From Oleiphilaceae bacterium (GTDB lineage Bacteria; Pseudomonadota; Gammaproteobacteria; Pseudomonadales; Oleiphilaceae): 64,000 nt of DNA. The stretch lies in NCBI GenBank assembly GCA_018334495.1, contig JAGXLV010000006.1, positions 1 through 64,000 on the forward strand. Direction: 5' to 3'. This document shows, in pieces, positions 34,786-44,282 of this stretch (positions within the stretch are counted from its first letter, which is position 1; the number at the start of each line of letters is the position of its first letter). Position numbers and translations under genes: made by a program. The notes beneath the pieces were generated by a model, which was not told the DNA's origin, did no database searches, and saw only the letters and a list, made by a program, of their open reading frames with translations.

Positions 34786-35496
34786 TCAGGTTTCCCGCAC
34801 CAGTTGCCCATGCTCCAGCCGCAAGACACGCCCCAGGCTCCGCGCCATGGTCATGTCGTGAGTCACAACGACAAATGCGATTCCCAGTTGATCCCGCAGT
34901 GACTCGATCAGGCGGAAAACGCTGTCACCGGTGCTGTCGTCGAGATTACCCGTGGGCTCATCCATCAGGACACATTCCGGGCGGTTGACCAGTGCCCGGG
35001 CAATAGCCACGCGCTGGCGCTCGCCACCGGAAAGCTCACCCGGCTTATGATCAAGCCTGGCTTGCAGCCCGACCTCGGACAGAATGTCATCGGCACGGCG
35101 GCCGGCCTCTTTGGTGGAAAGGCCGCCAAGTACGCAGGGCATCATGACGTTCTCGCGAGCGGTGAACTCCGGCAGCAAATGATGGAACTGATAGACAAAG
35201 CCCAGATAACGATTGCGGAAGCGCGCGCGCCCGCCTTCGTTCATTCGGTGAATATCCTGGCCGCAAATGGTTATCTGCCCCGACGAGGGTTTATCCAGGC
35301 CGCCCAGCAGGTTCAGCAGTGTGGTTTTGCCGGCGCCGCTGCTCCCGACGATCGCCACCGTTTCACCGGCATCCACCTGCAGGGAAATATCCGAAAAGAT
35401 GGTCAGCTTACCCGGTCCTTCGTTGTAGCTGCGGGTGAGCCGCTCACACTCGATGACTCGATTCTGGGGCGCGGTCGCGCGATCCGGTTTATTCAT
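34786..35496 (-). CDS. lolD: Lipoprotein-releasing system ATP-binding protein LolD
   Basis: [56 protein letters not shown]. Confidence 0.94.
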   Translation of the reverse strand: MNKPDRATAPQNRVIECERLTRSYNEGPGKLTIFSDISLQVDAGETVAIVGSSGAGKTTLLNLLGGLDKPSSGQITICGQDIHRMNEGGRARFRNRYLGFVYQFHHLLPEFTARENVMMPCVLGGLSTKEAGRRADDILSEVGLQARLDHKPGELSGGERQRVAIARALVNRPECVLMDEPTGNLDDSTGDSVFRLIESLRDQLGIAFVVVTHDMTMARSLGRVLRLEHGQLVRET

Positions 35497-36730
35497 AGCG
35501 CAAAGCCTCCGCCGGGTCGATGCGGGATGCGCGCCAAGCCGGGTAAATAGTGGCAAGCAGACTCATGACCATGCCCGCGCCGGTTATCACCATGACATCC
35601 TGCCATTGCAACTGGGACGGCAGGTAGCTGATGAAATAGACATCGGCGCTCAGGAACTGATGGCCAAGAATGACCTCAAGCCAGGAAATGAAGGCGCTGA
35701 TATTGTTGGCGCCAAGAATGCCCAGTGTCATGCCCACCAGGGTTCCGAAAATACCGATGACCGCGCCCTGCACAATGAAAATGCGCATGATTCGGCCCGG
35801 CGTGGCGCCCATGGTCCGGAGAATGGCGATATCCGCCTTTTTGTCCGTCACCACCATGACCAGCGTCGACACGATATTGAACGCGGCCACGGCCACAATG
35901 AACATCAGCAACAGACCGATCATGGTCTTTTCCATGCGGATGGCCTGGAACAGGTTACCGTGGGTTCTGGTCCAGTCCGATATGAAAAACCGCCCATCCA
36001 TGCCCCGGGCAACTTCTTTGGCAACTTGTGGCGCCTTGAACAGATCATCCACCAGCAGGCGAACACCCTGGGCCTTGCCGCCGGTTCGCATCAGACGGGC
36101 GGCGTCGTCCATGTGAACCAGGGTGTAGTTCCCGTCCAGCTCGGCGCCCACACTGAAAATGCCCTTAACCGTAAAACGCTTCAACCGGGGCAGCACACCT
36201 GCCGGTGTGACGGATGCTTCCGGCATAACCACCGTGAGCCTGTCGCCGATCTGCAAACGCAGGCTGGAGGCCATCAGCTTGCCTATTATAATGCCGAACT
36301 CACCGGCCTTGAGATCATCCAGCTCGCCTTCGATCATGTGATTCTCGATGATCGATACGGAGCGCTCCTCATCCGGCAGAACGCCGTTGAGCAGAACCCC
36401 CCGGACATTGCCGCCGCCGGTGACCATGCCCTGCCCCTCCACGAAAGGCGCGGCTGCAATCACAGAAGGGTGTTCACTGGCGATGTCATCGACCTTTTGC
36501 CAGTTCTCGAGCAAATCATCACCTTCAATCACGGCATGGGGCACCATCCCGAGAATGCGCTCTTTGAGTTCACGGTCGAAGCCATTCATCACTGACAGAA
36601 CAATGATGAGAACTGCAACGCCGAGCATCAGCCCGATCATCGACGTCAGGGAAATGAATGAAATGAAATGATTACGGCGTTTGGCGGCGGTATACCGCAA
36701 ACCGACATACAGCGATAAAGGTTTAAACAT
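35489..36730 (-). CDS. Lipoprotein-releasing system permease LolC/E (possibly LolF type)
   Basis: MFKPLSLYVGLRYTAAKRRNHFISFISLTSMIGLMLGVAVLIIVLSVMNGFDRELKERIL. Confidence 0.9.
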   Translation of the reverse strand: MFKPLSLYVGLRYTAAKRRNHFISFISLTSMIGLMLGVAVLIIVLSVMNGFDRELKERILGMVPHAVIEGDDLLENWQKVDDIASEHPSVIAAAPFVEGQGMVTGGGNVRGVLLNGVLPDEERSVSIIENHMIEGELDDLKAGEFGIIIGKLMASSLRLQIGDRLTVVMPEASVTPAGVLPRLKRFTVKGIFSVGAELDGNYTLVHMDDAARLMRTGGKAQGVRLLVDDLFKAPQVAKEVARGMDGRFFISDWTRTHGNLFQAIRMEKTMIGLLLMFIVAVAAFNIVSTLVMVVTDKKADIAILRTMGATPGRIMRIFIVQGAVIGIFGTLVGMTLGILGANNISAFISWLEVILGHQFLSADVYFISYLPSQLQWQDVMVITGAGMVMSLLATIYPAWRASRIDPAEALRYE

Positions 36731-36803
36731 GGTTTGCGGCCTGCCGCCTCCCGTTTTTACATCGTGTCTTCCCGCTAGCCGGTGTTACGGTTCGCTGGGA
36801 AGC

Positions 36804-36812
36804 TGCTAAAAT
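36804..36812 (+). promoter_or_regulatory. Extended -10 promoter element TGC-TAAAAT in the lolC/PilZ divergent region
   Basis: Direct reading; weak -35. Confidence 0.35.
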
Positions 36813-36874
36813 AACGTTTATCAGATAAAAAACGCTAACGTTCACACAATTGCGTTGCTTTGGGTAATATCGTG

Positions 36875-36908
36875 TGGCCTGCCGGAATGGCAGAATCCAT
36901 TGTTTTTT
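36875..36908 (+). terminator. Terminator-like hairpin (TGG.CTGCC-ggaat-GGCAG...CCA then TTGTTTTTT) upstream of the PilZ gene
   Basis: Direct reading. Confidence 0.4.
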
Positions 36909-36956
36909 AAAAGCGGACCAGTTTCTTGCTCCGCAGTTTTAACGAGGCGAGCACGG

Positions 36957-37535
36957 ATGAGCACTGATTTACCAACCGAACGCCGGGATTACTTCCGTAT
37001 TGATGATCGCATCGGGCTTGAGTTCCGGAAATTACTCCCCGACCACGACGACTCAAGCAGCCCCTTTGAGGAGAGCCACATCGGCAGTTTGCGCACCGAG
37101 TTGCGGCAGATCGACCTGGACCTTCGCAGTCAGCTTGCCGGCGTGGCCGAGCGTGACCGCGCCATGAGCAATCTGATCAAGACGCTGAGCAGCAAGATCG
37201 ACACCGTGGCGCGCATTATGGCCTTTGAGCAAAATCCGTTGCAACCGGAAGACTGGCAACCGGTCACTCTGAGCGAGGGCGGCGTGTCCTTTACCGCGCC
37301 GGAAAATGCACTGGCGATCGGAGATAAAGTGGCTTTGCGCATGACGCTGCCCCCCGAACTTTTTCAGGTCGAAGCCAAAGCCAGGATTCTTCATGTCAGT
37401 GATGCCGACAGCCCTGAACCCATATTTCACGCCGAATTCAAGGAGCTTAGCGAGCCTGACCGGCAAAAGATCGCAAAGCATATCATGCGGTGGCAGATTC
37501 GCCACCGGCAACAGAATGAGGCTGAAGGGGATTAA
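36957..37535 (+). CDS. PilZ-domain protein with a helical insertion between the RxxxR motif and the barrel
   Basis: ERRDYFRIDDRIGLEFRKLL ... heptad-like helical insert ... TLSEGGVSFTAPENALAIGDKVALRMTLPP. Confidence 0.82.
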   Translation: MSTDLPTERRDYFRIDDRIGLEFRKLLPDHDDSSSPFEESHIGSLRTELRQIDLDLRSQLAGVAERDRAMSNLIKTLSSKIDTVARIMAFEQNPLQPEDWQPVTLSEGGVSFTAPENALAIGDKVALRMTLPPELFQVEAKARILHVSDADSPEPIFHAEFKELSEPDRQKIAKHIMRWQIRHRQQNEAEGD

Positions 37536-37645
37536 CCAGACGGGTCATCAGGCCAGGGAAACTGTTTTTGAAATTACGTTTTATTTACCCCACTCGCTCC
37601 GGCCATGCTGGTCGGCGGACAGCCAATGACGGGAGTCTTCTACCG

Positions 37646-37978
37646 ATGAAAAAGGCTACAAACTCATATTCGAAAACGGTCGTCCCCTTGCTGCTGACCG
37701 GACTTTTCGTTGCATCCGGCGGCGTTCAGGCGGATCAGCAAAAACTCCCCATCGGGCCCAGCGCTGAAAACCGGCAGGATCTGGAGGTGCCACAACACGG
37801 CCAGAGCAAAAAAGCTGTGCGTGCCCGGTTCGGCTCACCCGATCGCATCAAAGGCCCGGTGGGAAAGCCGCCAATCAGCGAATGGCACTACCGGGATTTC
37901 GTTGTGTATCTGGAACGGGATACAGTAATACACACCGTTATTCGCCCTGAGCGACAAGCTGAAAACCACCAGTCATAG
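37646..37978 (+). CDS. Small secreted/periplasmic hypothetical protein (SmpA/OmlA-like pattern)
   Basis: Signal peptide MKKATNSYSKTVVPLLLTGLFVASGGVQA; SKKAVRARFGSPDRIKGPVGKPPISEWHYRDFVVYLE. Confidence 0.75.
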   Translation: MKKATNSYSKTVVPLLLTGLFVASGGVQADQQKLPIGPSAENRQDLEVPQHGQSKKAVRARFGSPDRIKGPVGKPPISEWHYRDFVVYLERDTVIHTVIRPERQAENHQS

Positions 37979-38101
37979 TGGTCAGATCATCCCGGCCCTG
38001 TTGTGAGGGAATACCTGGAATCATCCGACCGTACCCTCTCGCGGTTCAGGCGAACGATTTTATGGGCTCCCCCGCGAGCAAGATCAAAAGGAGATTGTGG
38101 T

Positions 38102-39154
38102 TTGACCGAAGCTTCCATGATGCCAGCAGAATGGGCGCCGCAAAGCGCCGTCATGCTTACCTGGCCACACGCCGGAACCGACTGGATCGACGTGCTTGAC
38201 GAAGTCGAACCGGTATTTTACGAAATTGCTCACGCCACTTTGCGCTTCGAACACCTGCTTGTCAGCTGTGAAGATCCTGACATCGTTAAAAACCTGCAGA
38301 CCGGGTTCAACCAGTTTACGGCCGAACGAGAATTACCGGGCCGCGCCTTGGTCGTCCAGGCTCCTGCGGACGATACCTGGGCCCGGGACCACGGCCCTAT
38401 CGCCCTATCGGGAGCCCGAGGGCCACGACTTCTGGATTTTCGCTTCAATGCCTGGGGTGGCAAATTCGCCTGTAAAAAAGACAATGCACTCAACCAGGTA
38501 CTGGCAGCAAAAGGCGCATTCGGTCAGACCCCGCTTAGCAAGGTTGACTTTATTCTCGAGGGCGGCTCAATCGAGTCCGATGGGCGCGGAACCTTGCTGA
38601 CCACCAGCGAATGCCTCCTGGCCACCACCCGCAATCACGAGAAAAGCCGGACCGAAATCGAGGATTTTCTCAAAACAACGCTGGGGGCTCATCGCGTGCT
38701 CTGGCTCAACCATGGCTATCTGGCCGGCGACGATACCGACAGCCACATCGATACCCTGGCGCGTTTCTGTGCCCCTGATCATATCGCCTACGTCCACTGC
38801 GACGACCCCGGCGATGAACACTACGGCTCACTCCTTGCCATGGCGGAGGAACTGACGGAGTTCCGCCAGGACGACGGCTCGCCCTATCGGCTGACGGCCC
38901 TGCCCTGGCCCGAGCCGGTTTACGATGCGGAGGGCGAGCGCCTGCCCGCCACCTACGCCAATTTCCTGATTATCAACGGCGCCGTGCTGGTGCCGGTTTA
39001 CGGCGTACCACAGGATGAGCAGGCTGTCGCCACATTGGCCGGCATTTTTCCGGACCGGGAAATGATACCGGTTAACTGTCTGCCGCTTGCGGGCCAGAAC
39101 GGCAGCTTGCACTGCGTGACCATGCAACTTCCGGCCGGGGTGATCGAGCTATGA
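38102..39154 (+). CDS. aguA: Agmatine deiminase (start TTG 38102 or ATG 38117)
   Basis: PAEWAPQSAVMLTWPHAGTDW; DDTWARDHGPIAL; C-term AGQNGSLHCVTMQLP. Confidence 0.92.
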   Translation: MTEASMMPAEWAPQSAVMLTWPHAGTDWIDVLDEVEPVFYEIAHATLRFEHLLVSCEDPDIVKNLQTGFNQFTAERELPGRALVVQAPADDTWARDHGPIALSGARGPRLLDFRFNAWGGKFACKKDNALNQVLAAKGAFGQTPLSKVDFILEGGSIESDGRGTLLTTSECLLATTRNHEKSRTEIEDFLKTTLGAHRVLWLNHGYLAGDDTDSHIDTLARFCAPDHIAYVHCDDPGDEHYGSLLAMAEELTEFRQDDGSPYRLTALPWPEPVYDAEGERLPATYANFLIINGAVLVPVYGVPQDEQAVATLAGIFPDREMIPVNCLPLAGQNGSLHCVTMQLPAGVIEL

Positions 39155-40092
39155 CAGACGCCATTGACCCAAGCGCCGCCGTTGCGCCGGAACCGTTAAA
39201 GGTGGCCGCCATTCAACAGCATTGCAGTGCCAGCAAGGACATCAGCCTGGCGACCACGGAACGCCTGATGCGGGACGCCGCCAGCGCCGGCTGCGAGCTG
39301 GTGGTCCTGCAGGAACTGCACGCCACTCAGTATTTTTGCCAGACCGAGGATGTCACCGTCTTCGAACTGGCCGAATCGATTCCCGGTCCGACCAGCGAAC
39401 GACTGTCAGCATTGGCGGCCGAACTCGGCATTGTGCTGGTGGGGTCCATTTTTGAAAGGCGTATGAACGGGGTCTACCACAACACCGCCGTGGTGTTTGA
39501 GCGTGATGGCAGCATCGCCGGTATTTACCGCAAGATGCACATACCGGATGACCCCGGCTTTTATGAAAAATTCTATTTCACTCCCGGTGACGCCACCTTC
39601 AATGATGGCCGTAGCGGCTTCACGCCCATTGACACCTCAGTGGGTCGACTGGGCGTTCTCGTGTGCTGGGATCAATGGTACCCGGAAGCCGCGCGCCTGA
39701 TGGCTCTGGCGGGCGCCGATCTGCTGATTTACCCCACAGCCATAGGCTGGGACATGACCGACGACCCGGCCGAGCGGGAGCGCCAGCTGGACGCCTGGGT
39801 AACGGTCCAGCGCGGCCATGCGGTCGCCAACAACCTGCCGGTGATCGCGCCCAACCGCGTCGGCACCGAGCCCGACCCTGCCGCGCAGACGGAGGGCATT
39901 TTTTTCTGGGGCAACAGCTTTATTTGCGGCCCCCAGGGCGAATTCCTGGCGCGCGCCGATGATCACACGGAAACGGTGGTTGCGGTCACACTCGACCGGG
40001 CGCGTAGCGAGTCTATCCGTCGAATCTGGCCGCACTTCCGGGATCGTCGCATAGACGCCTTCGGTGACATTGTAAAACGGGTCCGGGATTAA
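39151..40092 (+). CDS. aguB: N-carbamoylputrescine amidase
   Basis: Nitrilase superfamily; KVAAIQQHCSASKDISLATTERLMRDA...VLVCWDQWYPEAARLMAL; ATGA overlap with aguA. Confidence 0.93.
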   Translation: MTDAIDPSAAVAPEPLKVAAIQQHCSASKDISLATTERLMRDAASAGCELVVLQELHATQYFCQTEDVTVFELAESIPGPTSERLSALAAELGIVLVGSIFERRMNGVYHNTAVVFERDGSIAGIYRKMHIPDDPGFYEKFYFTPGDATFNDGRSGFTPIDTSVGRLGVLVCWDQWYPEAARLMALAGADLLIYPTAIGWDMTDDPAERERQLDAWVTVQRGHAVANNLPVIAPNRVGTEPDPAAQTEGIFFWGNSFICGPQGEFLARADDHTETVVAVTLDRARSESIRRIWPHFRDRRIDAFGDIVKRVRD

Positions 40093-40099
40093 CCACTGC

Positions 40100-41011
40100 A
40101 TGAATCAACTGACTGACGCCACCATCAATCAACTGAACGGTATTTTGCTGGGCAAGGATCGCCAGGTCCGCCTCGCCCTCTGCAGCCTTCTGGCGCAGGG
40201 TCATCTGCTGATTGAGGACATACCGGGCCTGGGCAAGACCACCCTGTCTCACGCCCTGGCCAGGGTGCTGGGATTGACCTACAAACGCATTCAGTTCACC
40301 AACGACCTGCTGCCGGCGGATGTCCTGGGTTTTTCCATTTATGACAAACAGGCCGGCAACCTGGTGTTTCACCCCGGCCCCATTTTTGCCCAGGTGGTGC
40401 TTGCGGATGAAATCAACCGGGCCTCGCCCCGCACCCAGAGCGCCCTGCTTGAGGCCATGGAGGAGCGTCAGGTATCCATTGAAGGGGAGACCCGACCCTT
40501 GCCAGGACCCTTTTTCGTGATCGCGACCCAGAACCCCCTGGAACAAGGCGGCACCTATCCATTGCCGGAGTCCCAGCTTGACCGCTTCCTGATGCGCCTG
40601 CGGCTGGGCTATCCGGACCGAAAGGCCGAGCGCGCCCTTCTGGAAGGCGAGGACCGACGCGAATTAACCGAACAACTGACCTGTCACCTCAACCGGACGG
40701 ATCTGATCGAATTGCAGGCCGAAGCCGCCCGGGTAACCACCGCACCGGCGTTGCTTGACTATGTGCAGCGGCTGCTGGAGCAAAGCCGTCGCATGCCCGG
40801 CCTGGTTTATGGCCTGTCGCCAAGGGCCGGGCTTGGGCTGGTCCGCGCGGCAAGAGCCTGGGCCCTCATGGAAGGACGCCGTCACGTGCTTCCGGACGAC
40901 ATTCAGGCAGTCTTTCCCGCCATCGCCGAACACCGTCTTGAGCAGGGCGAAAGCGGCAAAAGCGCTGATCGCGTGCAGCAGTTGCTGAGCAGCGTCTCGG
41001 TGCTTGAATGA
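40100..41011 (+). CDS. MoxR-family AAA+ ATPase
   Basis: [52 protein letters not shown]. Confidence 0.93.
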   Translation: MNQLTDATINQLNGILLGKDRQVRLALCSLLAQGHLLIEDIPGLGKTTLSHALARVLGLTYKRIQFTNDLLPADVLGFSIYDKQAGNLVFHPGPIFAQVVLADEINRASPRTQSALLEAMEERQVSIEGETRPLPGPFFVIATQNPLEQGGTYPLPESQLDRFLMRLRLGYPDRKAERALLEGEDRRELTEQLTCHLNRTDLIELQAEAARVTTAPALLDYVQRLLEQSRRMPGLVYGLSPRAGLGLVRAARAWALMEGRRHVLPDDIQAVFPAIAEHRLEQGESGKSADRVQQLLSSVSVLE

Positions 41012-41091
41012 ATAGCGTGGTTTAATGGCTGGAATTGGCGCAATCAAAATGGCACGGCTGTTCGGTCATGTTACCCTTGCGCCCAAATTAA

Positions 41092-42090
<999 letters not shown>

Positions 42091-42168
42091 CAGCACAACA
42101 CCGGACGTCGGCTGGCAGGGGCCTGATCGCCCGCCAGTCGGCCCCACGACCGCCGGATACAGGCCACC

Positions 42169-42891
42169 ATGACCTCCTTGCCCTGGCTCGACCCCAATCA
42201 GTTATGGTTTCCCCCAGCCGAAGAAGCCCTGGATGACCCGGACGGGCTCCTGGCGCTGGGCGGAGACCTGTCTTGCGAACGGCTCGTACTGGCTTATCGC
42301 AACGGGATTTTTCCCTGGTTCTCGGAGGATCAGCCTATTCTCTGGTGGTCGCCGAACCCCCGCTGTTTATTGTTTCCAAAAGATATTCATATCTCCAAAA
42401 GCCTTCGACGGGCACTGAATCGCCAGAGTCTGCGCATCACTGTGGATGAGGACTTCCAGTCTGTTATCGAGGCTTGCGCGAACCTGCGCAGTGAAGGCAC
42501 CTGGATCACGGACAGCATGATAGCGGCCTACACGCGCCTTCACAGACGAGGCATTGGCCATTCCTTTGAAGCCTGGAATGAGGCCGGCCAGCTGGTGGGC
42601 GGACTTTACGGCGTGGCGCTGGGGCGCTGTTTCTTTGGTGAATCCATGTTCTCCACCGAAACCAACGCCTCTAAAATACTCATGGTCCACATCGCCAGAC
42701 AACTTGACCAATGGGGCTATGCCCTGATGGACTGTCAGGTAGAAAGCGATCACCTGCTGACAATGGGCGCCCGCACCCGCCCGCGTCGCGAATTTCTGGA
42801 TAGACTGAAAGCGAACGTTGACCAAAAGCCCGAGCAGGCGTCCTGGAAAATGCAGTGGCAATGGCCTGCCCAAGGCCAGAAACAGGAATGA
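42169..42891 (+). CDS. aat: Leucyl/phenylalanyl-tRNA-protein transferase
   Basis: GLLALGGDLSCERLVLAYRNGIFPWFSEDQPILWWSPNPR. Confidence 0.96.
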   Translation: MTSLPWLDPNQLWFPPAEEALDDPDGLLALGGDLSCERLVLAYRNGIFPWFSEDQPILWWSPNPRCLLFPKDIHISKSLRRALNRQSLRITVDEDFQSVIEACANLRSEGTWITDSMIAAYTRLHRRGIGHSFEAWNEAGQLVGGLYGVALGRCFFGESMFSTETNASKILMVHIARQLDQWGYALMDCQVESDHLLTMGARTRPRREFLDRLKANVDQKPEQASWKMQWQWPAQGQKQE

Positions 42892-42941
42892 ACGCAAAGT
42901 CCCTGACAGTAACATTCCATTGTGTCGAGGCCTGATAGCCT

Positions 42942-43655
42942 ATGAGCAGCCTGAAAACACTCGTTTTCTTTGCAACGCCCCCCCACGAGTGCAGTTACCT
43001 TGAAGATCGTGAGGCCACCACCATGTTTGTCGACCCCCGTGCCAATGTCGACAAAAGGCTGTACAGCCAACTGACGGCTCTGGGGTTTCGCCGAAGCGGC
43101 TCGCATTATTACAGGCCCCATTGCGAACACTGCAATGCGTGTGTGCCGGTACGTCTGAATGTCCGGGACTTCAGTCAAAACCGGTCCCAGCGGCGGGTCT
43201 GGAAACGTAACGATGATCTGAACTTCAACCTCGTACCGGCCCGGTTCAGCGAGCGTTACTACAGCCTCTATGCCCGTTATATTGAAGAGCGGCATTCTGA
43301 TGGCGACATGTACCCGCCTTCCCGGGAACAATTCGCGTCTTTCCTGGTCGAAGGTGCTACAGAAAGTGTTTTTCTGGAGATGCTCAAAGGCGATGAGCTC
43401 ATTGGCCTCGGTGTTATTGATATTCTCGATGATGGCCTCTCGGCCATTTACACCGTGTTTGCGCCGGGCGAGGATTCTCGCAGCCTGGGCACCCTGGCTG
43501 TGCTCTGGCAAGTCGAGGAGGCCCGCCGGCGCAATCTGCCTCACGTCTATCTGGGATACTGGATTCGCAACTGTCGGAAGATGAGCTACAAAACCCGGTT
43601 TCGGCCCATCGAAGGGCTGATTGACGGACGCTGGCAGACACTGGCTGATGCGTAA
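42942..43655 (+). CDS. bpt: Arginyl/leucyl-tRNA-protein transferase (Bpt/Ate family)
   Basis: ECSYLEDREATTMFVDP; YRPHCEHCNACVPVRLNV; YLGYWIRNCRKMSYKTRFRP. Confidence 0.92.
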   Translation: MSSLKTLVFFATPPHECSYLEDREATTMFVDPRANVDKRLYSQLTALGFRRSGSHYYRPHCEHCNACVPVRLNVRDFSQNRSQRRVWKRNDDLNFNLVPARFSERYYSLYARYIEERHSDGDMYPPSREQFASFLVEGATESVFLEMLKGDELIGLGVIDILDDGLSAIYTVFAPGEDSRSLGTLAVLWQVEEARRRNLPHVYLGYWIRNCRKMSYKTRFRPIEGLIDGRWQTLADA

Positions 43656-43665
43656 TTACCGCAAG

Positions 43666-43714
43666 AGCGATGCCCGGGATAACAGGGCATTGCCAGGGCC
43701 GGGCTTTTCTATCC
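43666..43714 (+). terminator. Possible terminator after bpt (GCCCGG...CCGGGC-TTTT, nested ATGCCC/GGGCAT)
   Basis: Direct reading. Confidence 0.4.
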
Positions 43715-43958
43715 GCCTGAATCGGCACACAATGCCTGTTTGCCGTACCCCGCAGTAACCTGATGTCACCCCTTTCGGTGATACAAAACGCCTGACCCTG
43801 TAACGGTGCGGCTTTTGCCAAACGTCCGGAATTCAGGCAGAATTACCAACTATTTAGAATTAAGCGTCAGCGACTGTTCGCTGTCTCCGGTTTATCACTG
43901 GATGCCGCATTACCAGAGCATCCCAAAGAATACGACGACTAAACGAGGTTTTTACTGA

Positions 43959-44177
43959 ATGGCGAAAACAGATGTCATAGAAATGGAAGGGGTAATCCTT
44001 GATACCCTGCCCAACACCATGTTCCGGGTCGAGTTAAGCAACGGCCACGTGGTGACTGCCCATATCTCCGGCAAGATGCGCAAGAATTACATCCGCATAC
44101 TGACGGGCGACAAGGTCAAGGTCGAATTGACACCTTACGATCTGTCAAAGGGTCGCATCGTATACCGCGCCCGCTGA
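43959..44177 (+). CDS. infA: Translation initiation factor IF-1
   Basis: [63 protein letters not shown]. Confidence 0.98.
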   Translation: MAKTDVIEMEGVILDTLPNTMFRVELSNGHVVTAHISGKMRKNYIRILTGDKVKVELTPYDLSKGRIVYRAR

Positions 44178-44221
44178 AACCGGCGCCCGCATTTGGGCCC
44201 ATAACTGAACGTCGGTTTCAC

Positions 44222-44262
44222 CCACAAAAAAACCACGGCTCATCACCGTGGTTTTTTTGTGG
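44222..44262. terminator. Bidirectional terminator between convergent infA and clpA
   Basis: Perfect 17-bp stem CCACAAAAAAACCACGG / CCGTGGTTTTTTTGTGG. Confidence 0.92.
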
Positions 44263-44282
44263 TACGACAGTCTTGATTGACC

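Noticed and set aside
35435-36595. 386-aa + strand ORF antisense to lolC
   Set aside because: Permease gene on the opposite strand is clear; artefact.
44178-44282. Search for a tRNA gene between infA and clpA (as in E. coli)
   Set aside because: Only a 17-bp terminator stem is present; no cloverleaf.
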